Assembly (NCBI GenBank): GCA_005503065.1
Contig: SCOE01000005.1
Location: 124,001 to 188,000 of the forward strand
DNA from: Comamonadaceae bacterium ALPHA2B
GTDB lineage: Bacteria; Pseudomonadota; Gammaproteobacteria; Burkholderiales; Burkholderiaceae_C
Length of the DNA: 64,000 bases
Direction of reading: 5' to 3'
Shown here: piece after piece, positions 16,271 through 25,115 of the stretch
How the letters are laid out: every line of letters begins with the position of its first letter
Numbering within the stretch: the stretch's first letter is position 1
Made by a program: the position numbers and the translations under genes
The notes under the pieces: generated by a model
Seen by the model: the letters and a program-made list of their open reading frames with translations, nothing else
Told to the model about the DNA's origin: nothing
Database searches by the model: none

Positions 16271-17389
16271 TCAGCGCTTGCCCGTGCCGGCCGAGAGCTT
16301 TCTGTACACGGTGGCGCGGCTGACACCCAGCGCCCGCGCCGCCTCCGCGACATTGCCCCGTGCCTCGCGCACCGCCTGCTCGATGAGCGAGGCCTGCACA
16401 TCCCGCAGGCGCGCGGCCGGCGCAGTGCCGGCGGTGGCGCGCCCGTCGCGGCGCAGGGCGCGCACATGCAGCCGCAGGCCCGACCACAGCGGCACCTCCG
16501 CTGGGGTGGGATGGCGCGCGGCCGCGTCGAAGAGCAGCGAGGTCGGCACCGCGAACAGATCGGGCGCCGCCGCCCTGCCGTGGGGTGGCAGCGGCAGCAA
16601 CTGGCGGGCGATGGTGTTGGCACCGAGCACCAGGCCGTCGGCATCGAGGCACAGCAGGCCGTCGCCGTCGACCCCGGCTTCCAGCGCCGCGAGGCTGCCG
16701 GGCCAGTTGAACTGCAGCAGCAGCGCGCAGGGCAGGCTGCGCAGCCAGGCGTTCTGGATCGCGCGCGCCGAGTGCTCGGCCAGGTGCTGGAGCTCGGGCC
16801 GCTCCACCACGTTGACCCCCGTGAGGTCGAGCATGCCGGCGCAATGGCCCTGCGGGTCGAACAGTGGCGCGCCGGCGCAGGTGTAGACGCTGGTGTCGTC
16901 GAAGAAGTGCTCGCCGCGATGCAGCCACACGGGGCTCTGCTCGGCCAGCGCGGCGCCGATGGCGGTGGTGCCCACCGCGCGTTCCGACAGGTCGACGCCC
17001 ACCCGCGCGATGTTGCGCGCGGCCGGTTCGTCCTGGCCCGAGAGCGGGCCGACCTCGATGACCCGGCCCTGCGCATCGGTCAGCATCGCGAAATAGCGCG
17101 TGCCGGCGATGGCCCGCGAGAGGCGCTCGAGCACCGGCCTTGCCGCGCCAAGCAGGGGGCCGTGCCGCTCCTTCGCCTGCCGCTGCGCCGAGGGGGTGAC
17201 GGCGTCGAAGACCACGCGCTGGTCGGGCGTGCGGCCGGCCGCCAGGCAGCGCTGCCAGGAGCGCGCGATCCATGGCGCAAGCGGCGCAGCAGGGCTGGCG
17301 GACGCCGTGCCGTGCAGCCAGGCGTGGCGCGCCTGCGCGATCAGTGCGCCGCGGTCGGACAGCGCGAGCGTGCGTGCGGGGGGAGTCAT
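16271..17389 (-). CDS. GAF-Fis transcriptional regulator, AcoR-like but without the AAA+ domain
   Basis: A 372-residue regulator. An N-terminal sensing part resembles AcoR ([12 protein letters not shown], then a GAF domain about 80-220 with [21 protein letters not shown]). The C-terminus is a Fis-type helix-turn-helix (about 325-368; [22 protein letters not shown]). The central sigma-54 AAA+ ATPase of true AcoR proteins (GAFTGA, Walker A) is missing; only about 100 residues lie between. It therefore cannot open a sigma-54 complex by itself and more likely acts as a DNA-binding activator or repressor. It is divergent from the molybdenum hydroxylase operon and is its likely regulator. Confidence 0.85.
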   Translation of the reverse strand: MTPPARTLALSDRGALIAQARHAWLHGTASASPAAPLAPWIARSWQRCLAAGRTPDQRVVFDAVTPSAQRQAKERHGPLLGAARPVLERLSRAIAGTRYFAMLTDAQGRVIEVGPLSGQDEPAARNIARVGVDLSERAVGTTAIGAALAEQSPVWLHRGEHFFDDTSVYTCAGAPLFDPQGHCAGMLDLTGVNVVERPELQHLAEHSARAIQNAWLRSLPCALLLQFNWPGSLAALEAGVDGDGLLCLDADGLVLGANTIARQLLPLPPHGRAAAPDLFAVPTSLLFDAAARHPTPAEVPLWSGLRLHVRALRRDGRATAGTAPAARLRDVQASLIEQAVREARGNVAEAARALGVSRATVYRKLSAGTGKR

Positions 17390-17405
17390 CGGTGGGGGTG
17401 GGGAA

Positions 17406-17430
17406 GCTGTTCCATTTTGAGAATTTCGCG
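17406..17430. promoter_or_regulatory. Half-conserved ModE-like site before the molybdenum hydroxylase operon
   Basis: GCTGTTCCATTTT agrees at 12 of 13 bases with one arm and spacer of the modA operator read on the opposite strand. The other half (GAGAATTTCGCG) is only loosely similar. It lies between the divergent regulator and coxS. Confidence 0.4.
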
Positions 17431-17444
17431 CAGGCCGCGCAACC

Positions 17445-17464
17445 GCCTAGGGTTTTGCCTAGGG
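17445..17464. promoter_or_regulatory. Direct repeat GCCTAGGG x2 with 12-base period
   Basis: Two copies of GCCTAGGG start at 17445 and 17457, about one helical turn apart, each containing the palindrome CCTAGG. The position, 85-105 bases before the coxS start, suits activator binding next to the promoter. The binding protein is unknown; the divergent GAF-Fis regulator is a candidate. Confidence 0.45.
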
Positions 17465-17548
17465 AATGGGGCAGGCACGGCGAACAAGATCGCACGGTCG
17501 CGCCTTCGCGGGCGCCGGCCCAGCCATCACCACCACGGAGACAGCCAC

Positions 17549-18037
17549 ATGCAGGTATCCCTGACCGTCAACGGGCGCGAGGTCACGATCGACGCGCCGC
17601 CCAACACGCTCCTCGTCCAGGCCATCCGCGAGCACCTGCGGCTCACCGGCACCCACGTGGGCTGCGACACGGCGCAGTGCGGCGCCTGCACCGTGCACCT
17701 GAACGGCCGCGCCATCAAGTCGTGCAACGTGCTCGTGGCGCAGGTGGCCGGCGGCGAAATCACCACCATCGAGGGCATCGCCCAGGCAGACGGCACCATG
17801 CACCCGATGCAGGCGGCCTTCAAGGAGTGCCACGGCCTGCAATGCGGCTTCTGCACGCCCGGCATGGTGATGAGCGCCATCGACCTGTGCACGCACCACC
17901 CCAAGTCCGACGAGCAGCAGATCCGCTCGCTGCTCGACGGCAACCTGTGCCGGTGCACGGGCTACCAGAACATCGTCAAGGCCGTGAAGCAGGGCGGCGA
18001 GGCGATGGCCTCGCAGCCGGTCTCGGCCGCTGCCTGA
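17549..18037 (+). CDS. coxS: Molybdenum hydroxylase small subunit, two [2Fe-2S] clusters (CoxS type)
   Basis: A 162-residue iron-sulfur subunit of a xanthine-oxidase-family enzyme. The plant-type cluster motif is seen in [17 protein letters not shown], and the second cluster in CGFCTPGM with CRCTG. It passes electrons from the molybdenum site in the large subunit to the FAD subunit. ATG 17549 follows ACGGAG. The large subunit starts 12 bases after the stop. Confidence 0.93.
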   Translation: MQVSLTVNGREVTIDAPPNTLLVQAIREHLRLTGTHVGCDTAQCGACTVHLNGRAIKSCNVLVAQVAGGEITTIEGIAQADGTMHPMQAAFKECHGLQCGFCTPGMVMSAIDLCTHHPKSDEQQIRSLLDGNLCRCTGYQNIVKAVKQGGEAMASQPVSAAA

Positions 18038-18049
18038 ACGGAGGCTGAC

Positions 18050-20494
18050 ATGGGTGCTTCCGATTTCGCCAAGCTGCCTCACATCGGCGAGGCCATTCGC
18101 CGCAAGGAGGATGCGCGCTTCCTGACCGGCGCGGGCAACTACACCGACGACGTGCTGCTGCCGAACCAGGCGCATGCCGTCTTCCTGCGCTCGCCGCACG
18201 CGCACGCGGCCATCAAGTCCATCGACATCTCGGCCGCCGAGAAGATGCCCGGCGTGGTCGGCATCTTCAGCGGCAAGGACATCGACGGCAAGATGGGCGG
18301 GCTGCCGTGCGGCTGGCTCATCAACAACCCCGACGGCACGCCGATGAAGGAGCCGCCCCACCCGATCCTCGCCATCGGCAAGGTGCGCTACGTGGGCGAC
18401 CACGTGGCGATGGTGGTGGCCGAGACGGTCGAGCAGGCCAAGAACGCGGCCGAGGCCATCGTGGTCGACTACGAGGTGCTGCCCGCGCTGGTGAGCGTGG
18501 CCGACGCGGCGAAGAAGACGAGCGGCGTCGCCATCCACGACGCCGCGCCCGACAACCAATGCTACAAGTGGACGCTGGGCGACAAGGCGGCAGTCGACGC
18601 GGCCTTCGCCAATGCGGCGCACGTGACGAAGCTGGACCTCGTCAACAACCGCCTCATCCCCAACCCCATCGAGCCGCGCGTGGCGGTGGCCGGCTACAAC
18701 CGCGCCGGCGACGAGTACACGCTCTACGTCGCCAACCAGAACCCGCACGTCGAGCGGCTGCTGATGACGGCCTTCGTGCTCGGCCTGCCCGAGCACAAGG
18801 TGCGCGTGATCGCGCCGGATGTCGGCGGCGGCTTCGGCTCCAAGATCTACCTGTACGCGGAAGACGTGGCGCTCACCTGGGGTTCCAAGCAGCTCAACCG
18901 CAACATCAAGTGGACCTCGGACCGCTCCGAGGCCTTCCTCAGCGACGCGCATGGCCGCGACCATGTGAGCCACGCCGAGATGGCGATGGACAAGGACGGC
19001 AAGTTCCTCGCCATGCGGGTGCACACCGACGCCAACCTCGGCGCCTACCTGTCGACCTTCTCGACGGCCATCCCCACCATCCTCTACGCCACGCTGCTGG
19101 CGGGCCAATACACCACGCCGCAGATCTATGTCGAGGTCGATGCCTGGTTCACCAACACGGCACCGGTCGATGCCTACCGCGGGGCGGGGCGGCCCGAGGC
19201 GACCTACCTGCTGGAGCGCCTGGTCACGCGCTGCGGCTGGGAGCTGGGGCTGGGGCAGGACGAGATCCGCAAGCGCAACTTCATCCGCCAATGGCCGTAC
19301 CAGACGCCGGTGGCGCTGCAGTACGACATCGGCGACTACGAAGCGTGCATGACGCGCGCGCAGGAACTGGCCGAGGTCGGTGGCTTCGCGGCCCGCAAGG
19401 CCGAGAGCGAGAAGAAGGGCAAGCTGCGCGGCATCGGCTACTCGAGCTACATCGAGGCCTGCGGCCTCGCGCCGTCGAACATCGCGGGCGCGCTGGGCGC
19501 CCGGGCAGGCCTGTTCGAGGCGGGCGAGGTGCGCGTGCATCCCACCGGCAGCGTGACGGTCTTCACCGGCTCGCACAGCCACGGCCAGGGCCACGAGACC
19601 ACCTTCGCGCAGGTGGTGGCGGCGCGGCTGGGCATCCCGGTCGAGAACGTCGACATCGTGCACGGCGACACCGGCCGCATTCCCTTCGGCATGGGCACCT
19701 ACGGTTCGCGCTCCATCAGCGTGGGCGGGGCGGCCATCATGCGTGCACTGGACAAGATCGAGGCCAAGGCCAAGAAGATCGCGGCGCACCTGATGGAAGC
19801 GAGCGACGCCGACATCGAGTTCGCGGGCGGCGAGTTCACCGTCAAGGGCACCGACAAGAAGATCCCCTTCGGCCAGGTGGCGCTCACGGCCTACGTGCCG
19901 CACAACTACCCGCTCGACAAGCTGGAGCCGGGCCTGAACGAGACCGCCTTCTACGACCCGACCAACTTCACCTATCCCTCGGGGACCTACATCTGCGAGG
20001 TCGAGATCGACAAGGGCACGGGCGAAGTCAAGATCGACCGCTTCACCGCGGTGGACGACTTCGGCACCATCATCAACCCGATGATCGTGGAAGGGCAGGT
20101 GCACGGCGGCATCGTGCAGGGGATCGGCCAGGCGCTGATGGAGAACTGCGTCTACGACACCGAGACCGGCCAGCTGCTCACCGGCAGCTTCATGGACTAC
20201 GCCATGCCGCGCGCCGAGGACTTCCCCAACTTCAAGCTCGACACCGTCTGCACCCCGTGCACCCACAACCCGCTGGGCACCAAGGGCTGCGGCGAGGCGG
20301 GCGCCATCGGTTCGCCGCCGGCGGTCATCAATGCCGTGCTCGATGCACTGGCACCGCTGGGCGTGAAGGACTTCGACATGCCGGCTTCTCCCGCCCGCGT
20401 GTGGGAGGCCATGAAGAAGGGCGCCACCACGCCGACGCAGCAACCGCAGGAGCCTTCGCTGACCGCCAGCACCCAGGGCCGTCCGGCCGCCTGA
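18050..20494 (+). CDS. Molybdenum hydroxylase large subunit, form-II CoxL type
   Basis: An 814-residue catalytic subunit binding the molybdenum-cytosine-dinucleotide cofactor. The MoCo-binding stretches GGGFGSK and [17 protein letters not shown] are present, and the C-terminal active-site glutamate region reads GCGEAGAIG. The active-site loop is AYRGAGR, the form-II signature. True CO dehydrogenases (form I) carry AYXCSFR there, with the Cys that binds copper. The enzyme is therefore more likely a hydroxylase of an N-heterocycle, aldehyde or similar substrate than a proven CO oxidiser. It lies between the S and M subunits. Confidence 0.92.
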   Translation: MGASDFAKLPHIGEAIRRKEDARFLTGAGNYTDDVLLPNQAHAVFLRSPHAHAAIKSIDISAAEKMPGVVGIFSGKDIDGKMGGLPCGWLINNPDGTPMKEPPHPILAIGKVRYVGDHVAMVVAETVEQAKNAAEAIVVDYEVLPALVSVADAAKKTSGVAIHDAAPDNQCYKWTLGDKAAVDAAFANAAHVTKLDLVNNRLIPNPIEPRVAVAGYNRAGDEYTLYVANQNPHVERLLMTAFVLGLPEHKVRVIAPDVGGGFGSKIYLYAEDVALTWGSKQLNRNIKWTSDRSEAFLSDAHGRDHVSHAEMAMDKDGKFLAMRVHTDANLGAYLSTFSTAIPTILYATLLAGQYTTPQIYVEVDAWFTNTAPVDAYRGAGRPEATYLLERLVTRCGWELGLGQDEIRKRNFIRQWPYQTPVALQYDIGDYEACMTRAQELAEVGGFAARKAESEKKGKLRGIGYSSYIEACGLAPSNIAGALGARAGLFEAGEVRVHPTGSVTVFTGSHSHGQGHETTFAQVVAARLGIPVENVDIVHGDTGRIPFGMGTYGSRSISVGGAAIMRALDKIEAKAKKIAAHLMEASDADIEFAGGEFTVKGTDKKIPFGQVALTAYVPHNYPLDKLEPGLNETAFYDPTNFTYPSGTYICEVEIDKGTGEVKIDRFTAVDDFGTIINPMIVEGQVHGGIVQGIGQALMENCVYDTETGQLLTGSFMDYAMPRAEDFPNFKLDTVCTPCTHNPLGTKGCGEAGAIGSPPAVINAVLDALAPLGVKDFDMPASPARVWEAMKKGATTPTQQPQEPSLTASTQGRPAA

Positions 20495-20506
20495 GGAGAA
20501 CCCATC

Positions 20507-21298
20507 ATGTACGCATTCACCTTCGAACGCCCCGACACCCTGGACAGCGCGCTCCAACTCGTGGCCGGCGGCGCCAAGCCCCTGGCCGGCGGGCAGACCC
20601 TGCTGGCCTCGATGAAGCTGCGGCTGTCCGCACCCGAGCAGCTGGCCGACCTCGGCGCCTGCAAGGAGCTGACCGGCATCCGCAAGGAGGGCGACGCGCT
20701 CGTCATCGGCGCCATGTCGCGCCACCTGGAGGTCGCCAACAGCGCCGAGGTCAAGTCGGCCTATCCGGCGCTGGCCGACCTGGCCTCGCGCATCGGCGAC
20801 CGGCAGGTGCGCGCGATGGGCACGATGGGCGGCTCGGTCGCCAACAACGACCCGGCCGCCTGCTACCCCAGCGCGGTGCTGGCCTCGGGCGCCACCGTGA
20901 TCACCACGAAGCGCGAGATCGCGGCCGACGATTTCTTCCAGGGCCTGTTCACCACGGCCCTCGAGGAGGGCGAGCTGATCAAGGCGATCCGCTTCCCGCT
21001 GCCGAAGAAGGCCGCCTACGAGAAGCTGCGCCAGAAGGCCTCGCATTTCCCGCTGGTCGGCGTCTTCGTCGCGCAGTTCGACGGCGGCGTGCGCGTGGCC
21101 GTGACGGGCGCGGGCAACGGCGTCTTCCGCCACGCCGGGCTCGAGGCGGCGCTGTCGAAGAGCTTCACGCCCGAGTCGGCGGCCGGCGTGCCCATCGACG
21201 ACAGCGAACTCAACAGCGACCTGCACGCGACCGCGGCCTACCGGGCCAACCTGATCTCGGTACTCGCACAGCGCGCGGTGGCAAAGGCCCTGGGCTAA
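20507..21298 (+). CDS. Molybdenum hydroxylase FAD-binding subunit (CoxM type)
   Basis: A 263-residue flavoprotein subunit. The FAD-binding motifs are AGGQTLLASMKLR near residue 30 and TMGGSVANNDPAACYPS near 110, as in CoxM/CutM. It starts 12 bases after the large-subunit stop with GAGGAG before the ATG. It completes the S-L-M enzyme. Confidence 0.93.
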   Translation: MYAFTFERPDTLDSALQLVAGGAKPLAGGQTLLASMKLRLSAPEQLADLGACKELTGIRKEGDALVIGAMSRHLEVANSAEVKSAYPALADLASRIGDRQVRAMGTMGGSVANNDPAACYPSAVLASGATVITTKREIAADDFFQGLFTTALEEGELIKAIRFPLPKKAAYEKLRQKASHFPLVGVFVAQFDGGVRVAVTGAGNGVFRHAGLEAALSKSFTPESAAGVPIDDSELNSDLHATAAYRANLISVLAQRAVAKALG

Positions 21299-21307
21299 GC
21301 TCCTTCG

Positions 21308-22231
21308 ATGACCGCCGCCGCCACGCCCGATCCCGCCGCACCCTTCGCCTCGATCGACGCCGTGGTGCAGGGGCTGGCGGCGGTCGGCTACCTGGCCGAC
21401 CGGCGGCTGGCGACGGCGGTGTTCCTGGCGCTGAAGCTGCAGCGCCCCCTGCTGCTCGAGGGCGAGCCGGGCGTCGGCAAGACCGAATTGGCGAAGGCGC
21501 TGTCGGCCGCACTGCAGCGCGAATTGCTTCGCCTGCAGTGCTATGACGGGCTGGAGCAGCGCGAGGCCCTGTACGAATGGAACTACGCCGCGCAGCTGCT
21601 GCACATGCGTGCGGCCGAGGCCAAGGGAAGCGCTGACGACGTCGAAGCCGAGGTCTACCAGCCGCACTACCTGATCCGCCGGCCGCTGCTGCAGGCGCTG
21701 CAGGCGCCGCCGCCCGGCGCGGTGCTGCTGATCGACGAGGTGGACCGGGCCGACGAGCCCTTCGAGGCCTTCCTGCTCGAATACCTGGGCGAGTACCAGG
21801 TCAGCATTCCCGAACTCGGCACCGTGAGGGCCGTGGTGCCGCCGGTCACGCTGCTCACCAGCAACCGCACGCGCGAGCTCAACGATGCCGTCAAGCGGCG
21901 CTGCCTCTACCACTGGCTCGACTACCCGGAGCGCGAGCGCGAGCTCGCCATCGTGCGCGCGCAGGTGCCCGGCGCCGGCGAGCGCCTGTCGACGCAGGTG
22001 GCCGATTTCGTGCAGCGCCTGCGCAGCCAGCCCTTCGCCGACGCCTTCCAGCGCGCCCCCGGCATCGCCGAGAGCGTGGAATGGGCGCGCGCGCTGGTCG
22101 CGATGGACACCGTCGAACTCGACCCCGAGGTGGTGGTCGACACCGCCGGCATCCTCTTCAAGCAGCGCGACGATGTGGCGGCGCTGAACCAGCAGCTCGC
22201 GACGGAGCTGCTGGCGCCGGCCGACGCCTGA
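21308..22231 (+). CDS. MoxR-type AAA+ ATPase (CoxD-like)
   Basis: A 307-residue AAA+ chaperone. Walker A is GEPGVGKTE, Walker B LLIDEVDRAD, sensor 1 LLTSNRTREL. In the cox system of Oligotropha, CoxD helps insert sulfur and copper into the CO dehydrogenase active site, working with CoxE. Here it probably matures the form-II enzyme. It starts 9 bases after the M subunit, so it belongs to the same operon. Confidence 0.9.
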   Translation: MTAAATPDPAAPFASIDAVVQGLAAVGYLADRRLATAVFLALKLQRPLLLEGEPGVGKTELAKALSAALQRELLRLQCYDGLEQREALYEWNYAAQLLHMRAAEAKGSADDVEAEVYQPHYLIRRPLLQALQAPPPGAVLLIDEVDRADEPFEAFLLEYLGEYQVSIPELGTVRAVVPPVTLLTSNRTRELNDAVKRRCLYHWLDYPERERELAIVRAQVPGAGERLSTQVADFVQRLRSQPFADAFQRAPGIAESVEWARALVAMDTVELDPEVVVDTAGILFKQRDDVAALNQQLATELLAPADA

Positions 22232-22250
22232 TCGGCCTGTCTTCCCGACC

Positions 22251-23462
22251 ATGGAGCGCGTGCAGCAACTCGGCGACGCCCGGCGCGGCAAGCTGGCGGG
22301 CAACCTCGTCGGTTTCGGCCGGGCGCTGCGGCGCGCAGGCGTGCGCCTCGATGCCTCGCGCATCGCGCTGGCGGCCGAGGCGGCTCAGCTCGTCGGCGTC
22401 GGCAGCCGGCACGACCTGGCGGCCGCGATGGAGTCGGTGATGGTCAGCCGCGAGCAGGACCGTGCGGTATTCCGCGAGCTGTTCGACGCCTGGTTCCGCG
22501 ATCCCGAGCTGGCGAACAAGATGCTCGCGCAGATGCTGCCCACGGCCGAAGGCCGCGCCGAGCCGGTGAAGCGCCGCCCGCGGGTGCGCGAGGCGCTGGC
22601 CGCGCCGCGGTTACCGCAGGCGGCACCGCAGAACGAGCGCGAGGTGGATTTCGACGCCGCCATGACGGCCGGCGACCGGCGGCAACTGCAGCACGCAGAC
22701 TTCAACGCCCTGGGTGCTGCGGAGTACCGCCTCGTCGAACGCCTGGCGCGCGACATTCCCTTGCCCGTGCCCCGCGTGCCGAGCCGTCGCCTGCGCGTGG
22801 CGGGCCAAGGCGGCGCACAGGCTCGCATGCACTGGCCCGGCGTGTGGCACGAAGCGGCACGCACCGGCGGCGAGATGCTGCACCTGCCGCGGCTGGTGCG
22901 GCGTGAGCAGCCGCTGCCGCTGCTGGTGCTGGTCGATGTGTCGGGCTCGATGGAGCGCTATGCGCGCCTGCTGCTGGCCTTCCTGCATGCGGCGACGCGC
23001 ACGCTGGCCAGCCAGGGCGGGCGGCGCGACGTGTTCGCCTTCGGCACCGGCCTGACCGACCTCACGCCGGCGTTCCGCATTGCCGACACCGACGCGATGC
23101 TGGCGCAGGCCGGCCAGGCCATCGACGACTTCGCAGGCGGCACGCGGCTGGGCGAGTCGCTGGCCCAGTTGCGGCGCGCCCATGCGCGCCGCCTCGTCGG
23201 CCGGCGCACGCTGGTGCTGCTGGTCAGCGATGGCCTCGACACCGGCGAGCCCGAGACGCTGCGCGCCGAGCTGCAATGGCTGCGTCGGCACAGCCGGCGG
23301 CTGCTGTGGCTCAACCCGCTGCTGCGCTTCTCCGGCTATGCGCCATTGGCGCGCGGCGCGAACGAGCTGCACCGTGCGGCCGACGCCATGTTGGCCGTGC
23401 ACAACCTGCAGGCCCTGGAAGACCTGGCGCGCAGCATCGCCGCGCTGCTGCGCCACCGATAA
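22251..23462 (+). CDS. von Willebrand factor A domain protein (CoxE-like)
   Basis: A 403-residue partner of the MoxR ATPase. The C-terminal VWA domain contains a complete MIDAS: DVSGSMERYA, then a conserved Thr region (GGTRLGESL) and LLVSDGLDTGEPE. The N-terminal half is helical (GRALRRAGVRLDASR). CoxD/CoxE pairs act together as maturation machinery for molybdenum hydroxylases. ATG 22251 is 19 bases after coxD. Confidence 0.9.
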   Translation: MERVQQLGDARRGKLAGNLVGFGRALRRAGVRLDASRIALAAEAAQLVGVGSRHDLAAAMESVMVSREQDRAVFRELFDAWFRDPELANKMLAQMLPTAEGRAEPVKRRPRVREALAAPRLPQAAPQNEREVDFDAAMTAGDRRQLQHADFNALGAAEYRLVERLARDIPLPVPRVPSRRLRVAGQGGAQARMHWPGVWHEAARTGGEMLHLPRLVRREQPLPLLVLVDVSGSMERYARLLLAFLHAATRTLASQGGRRDVFAFGTGLTDLTPAFRIADTDAMLAQAGQAIDDFAGGTRLGESLAQLRRAHARRLVGRRTLVLLVSDGLDTGEPETLRAELQWLRRHSRRLLWLNPLLRFSGYAPLARGANELHRAADAMLAVHNLQALEDLARSIAALLRHR

Positions 23463-23487
23463 CGAACACTCCACGAAGGAACACCCC

Positions 23488-24069
23488 ATGGACATGCAAG
23501 GCACCCGCCAGCTCGGCGTCACCCAGGAACAGGCCTGGGAAGCCCTCAACGACCCGGAGACGCTCAAGGGCTGCCTGCCCGGCTGCGACAAGTTCGAATC
23601 GACCGGCGACGGCCAGTACGCCGTCACCATGGCCGTGAAGATCGGCCCCGTCTCGGCCAAGTTCAACGGCAAGGTCACGCTCAGCGACATCCAGCCGCCG
23701 GCGAGCTACAAGCTGGCCTTCGAGGGGCAGGGCGGCGTGGCCGGCTTCGGCAAGGGCGCGTCGGCCGTCTCGCTCACGCCCAACGACGCCGGCTGCGAGC
23801 TGGCCTACACGGTGCAGGCGCAGGTGGGCGGCAAGATCGCGCAACTCGGCCAGCGCCTGATCGACGGTGCCGCCAAGTCGATGGCCGACGACTTCTTCAA
23901 GCGCTTCGACGCCGAGATGCAGCGCCGCCATGGCCCGCCGCCCGCCGAGGAATCTGCTATCGAAATGGGAGCGCCCACCGCAGAGAAGACGGGCGCCGTG
24001 GCCGGATTCATGCAGAAACTCGGCTTCGGCAAGAAGGACAAGGCCGAGGGCGCGCAGGACGAGGGCTGA
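23488..24069 (+). CDS. CoxG-type carbon monoxide dehydrogenase accessory protein (SRPBCC fold)
   Basis: A 193-residue protein with a START-like SRPBCC domain (about 1-150; LGVTQEQAWEALNDPETLKG, LPGCDKFE). CoxG in Oligotropha anchors the enzyme to the membrane; later work on homologues points to lipid or quinone binding. After the domain comes a 40-residue tail ending in Lys-rich sequence; part of that tail is encoded by a copy of the dispersed repeat (23956-24012). It starts 25 bases after coxE. Confidence 0.9.
   Translation: MDMQGTRQLGVTQEQAWEALNDPETLKGCLPGCDKFESTGDGQYAVTMAVKIGPVSAKFNGKVTLSDIQPPASYKLAFEGQGGVAGFGKGASAVSLTPNDAGCELAYTVQAQVGGKIAQLGQRLIDGAAKSMADDFFKRFDAEMQRRHGPPPAEESAIEMGAPTAEKTGAVAGFMQKLGFGKKDKAEGAQDEG
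23956..24012 (+). repeat. Degenerate mini-repeat inside the CoxG reading frame, copy i
   Basis: GCTATCGAAATGGGAGC resembles the palindrome head of the element, followed by GCGCCC, GGGCGCCGTGGCC and GATTCATG as in other copies. The right arm of the head is damaged. It encodes about 19 residues of the CoxG tail. Confidence 0.45.
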
Positions 24070-24074
24070 GCGCC

Positions 24075-25088
24075 ATGGAGAACCTCGACGTCATGGTGCT
24101 GCGCCAGTTGCGCGACTGGCGCCAGGCGGGGCGGCGTGCGCTGCTGGCCACCGTGGTGCGCACCTGGGGCTCATCGCCGCGGCCGATCGGTTCGATCCTC
24201 GCGCTGGCCGAAGACGGCGCCGTGGTCGGTTCGGTGTCCGGCGGCTGCATCGAGGACGATCTGATCGCACGCCACAGCCGCGTCGGCGCCTCGGAGATGC
24301 CGACCGGCGCGCCGGCCCAGGTCAAGTACGGCATCACCGCCGACGAGGCGCATCGCTTCGGGCTGCCCTGCGGCGGTACGCTGGAACTGCTGCTGGAGTT
24401 CGATCCCGATCCCGCCTCGCTGGCCGAGCTGGTCCAGCGCCTGGAGGCGGGCCAGCTGATGCAGCGCACCGTCGCGCTGGCCGACGGCGTGGTGACCCTG
24501 GCGCCCGCCCATGCGCCGGCCGAGCTGGCGATCGACGAGCGCCACCTGGTCAACACTTTCGGCCCCGAGTACCGGATGCTGCTGATCGGCGCCGGCCAGC
24601 TGGCCGAATACCTGGCCACCATGGCCAGCTTCAGCGGCTTCGCCGTCACGCTGTGCGACCCGCGCGCGGAGTACCGCGGCAGCTGGCAGGTGCCCGGTGT
24701 GGCGATCAGCACCGAAATGCCCGACGACGCCGTGATCGCCTTCCGGCCCGACAGCCGCAGCTGCGTGGTGGCGCTCACGCACGACCCCAAGCTGGACGAC
24801 CTGGCCTTGCTGGAGGCCCTGCAGACACCGGCCTTCTACGTCGGCGCGATCGGCTCGCGGCGCAACGCGCAGGCGCGGCGCGAACGCATGATCGAGCACT
24901 TCGACCAGACCGAGGCCTCGCTCGCCCGCTTGCGCGGCCCGATCGGCATCTACATCGGCAGCAAGACGCCGCCCGAGATCGCGGTGAGCGTCATGGCCGA
25001 GATCCTGGCCGTGAAGAACGCGGTGCGCCTGCCGCGCGAGATGGAAGTGGCCGCGGCCAAGGACCGGCAGCTGCAGACGGTGGAGTGA
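24075..25088 (+). CDS. XdhC/CoxI-family molybdenum cofactor maturation protein
   Basis: A 337-residue protein of the XdhC family, which binds the molybdenum cofactor, promotes its sulfuration and delivers it to xanthine-oxidase-type enzymes. The N-terminal XdhC/CoxI domain (ATVVRTWGSSPRPIGS, GSVSGGCIEDDL) and the C-terminal Rossmann-like domain (LLIGAGQLAEYLA, YVGAIGSRRNAQARRER) are both present. It is the last gene of the operon, 5 bases after coxG. Confidence 0.93.
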   Translation: MENLDVMVLRQLRDWRQAGRRALLATVVRTWGSSPRPIGSILALAEDGAVVGSVSGGCIEDDLIARHSRVGASEMPTGAPAQVKYGITADEAHRFGLPCGGTLELLLEFDPDPASLAELVQRLEAGQLMQRTVALADGVVTLAPAHAPAELAIDERHLVNTFGPEYRMLLIGAGQLAEYLATMASFSGFAVTLCDPRAEYRGSWQVPGVAISTEMPDDAVIAFRPDSRSCVVALTHDPKLDDLALLEALQTPAFYVGAIGSRRNAQARRERMIEHFDQTEASLARLRGPIGIYIGSKTPPEIAVSVMAEILAVKNAVRLPREMEVAAAKDRQLQTVE

Positions 25089-25115
25089 CGGCCTGCGGCC
25101 CGCCCGCACGCAGGT

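Noticed and set aside
17390-17548. A sigma-54 promoter before coxS.
   Set aside because: GGCAC occurs near 17473 but no GC follows at the required spacing, and the nearby regulator has no AAA+ domain.
18050-20494. Naming the enzyme carbon monoxide dehydrogenase.
   Set aside because: The active-site loop is AYRGAGR (form II), lacking the Cys of form-I CO dehydrogenase.
17459-22363. A 1634-codon open frame antisense to the molybdenum hydroxylase operon, and similar long frames at 29465-33166 and 9526-12828.
   Set aside because: They mirror strongly conserved genes on the other strand, have His/Arg/Gly-rich composition typical of GC-skewed shadows, and lack ribosome-binding sites and family motifs.
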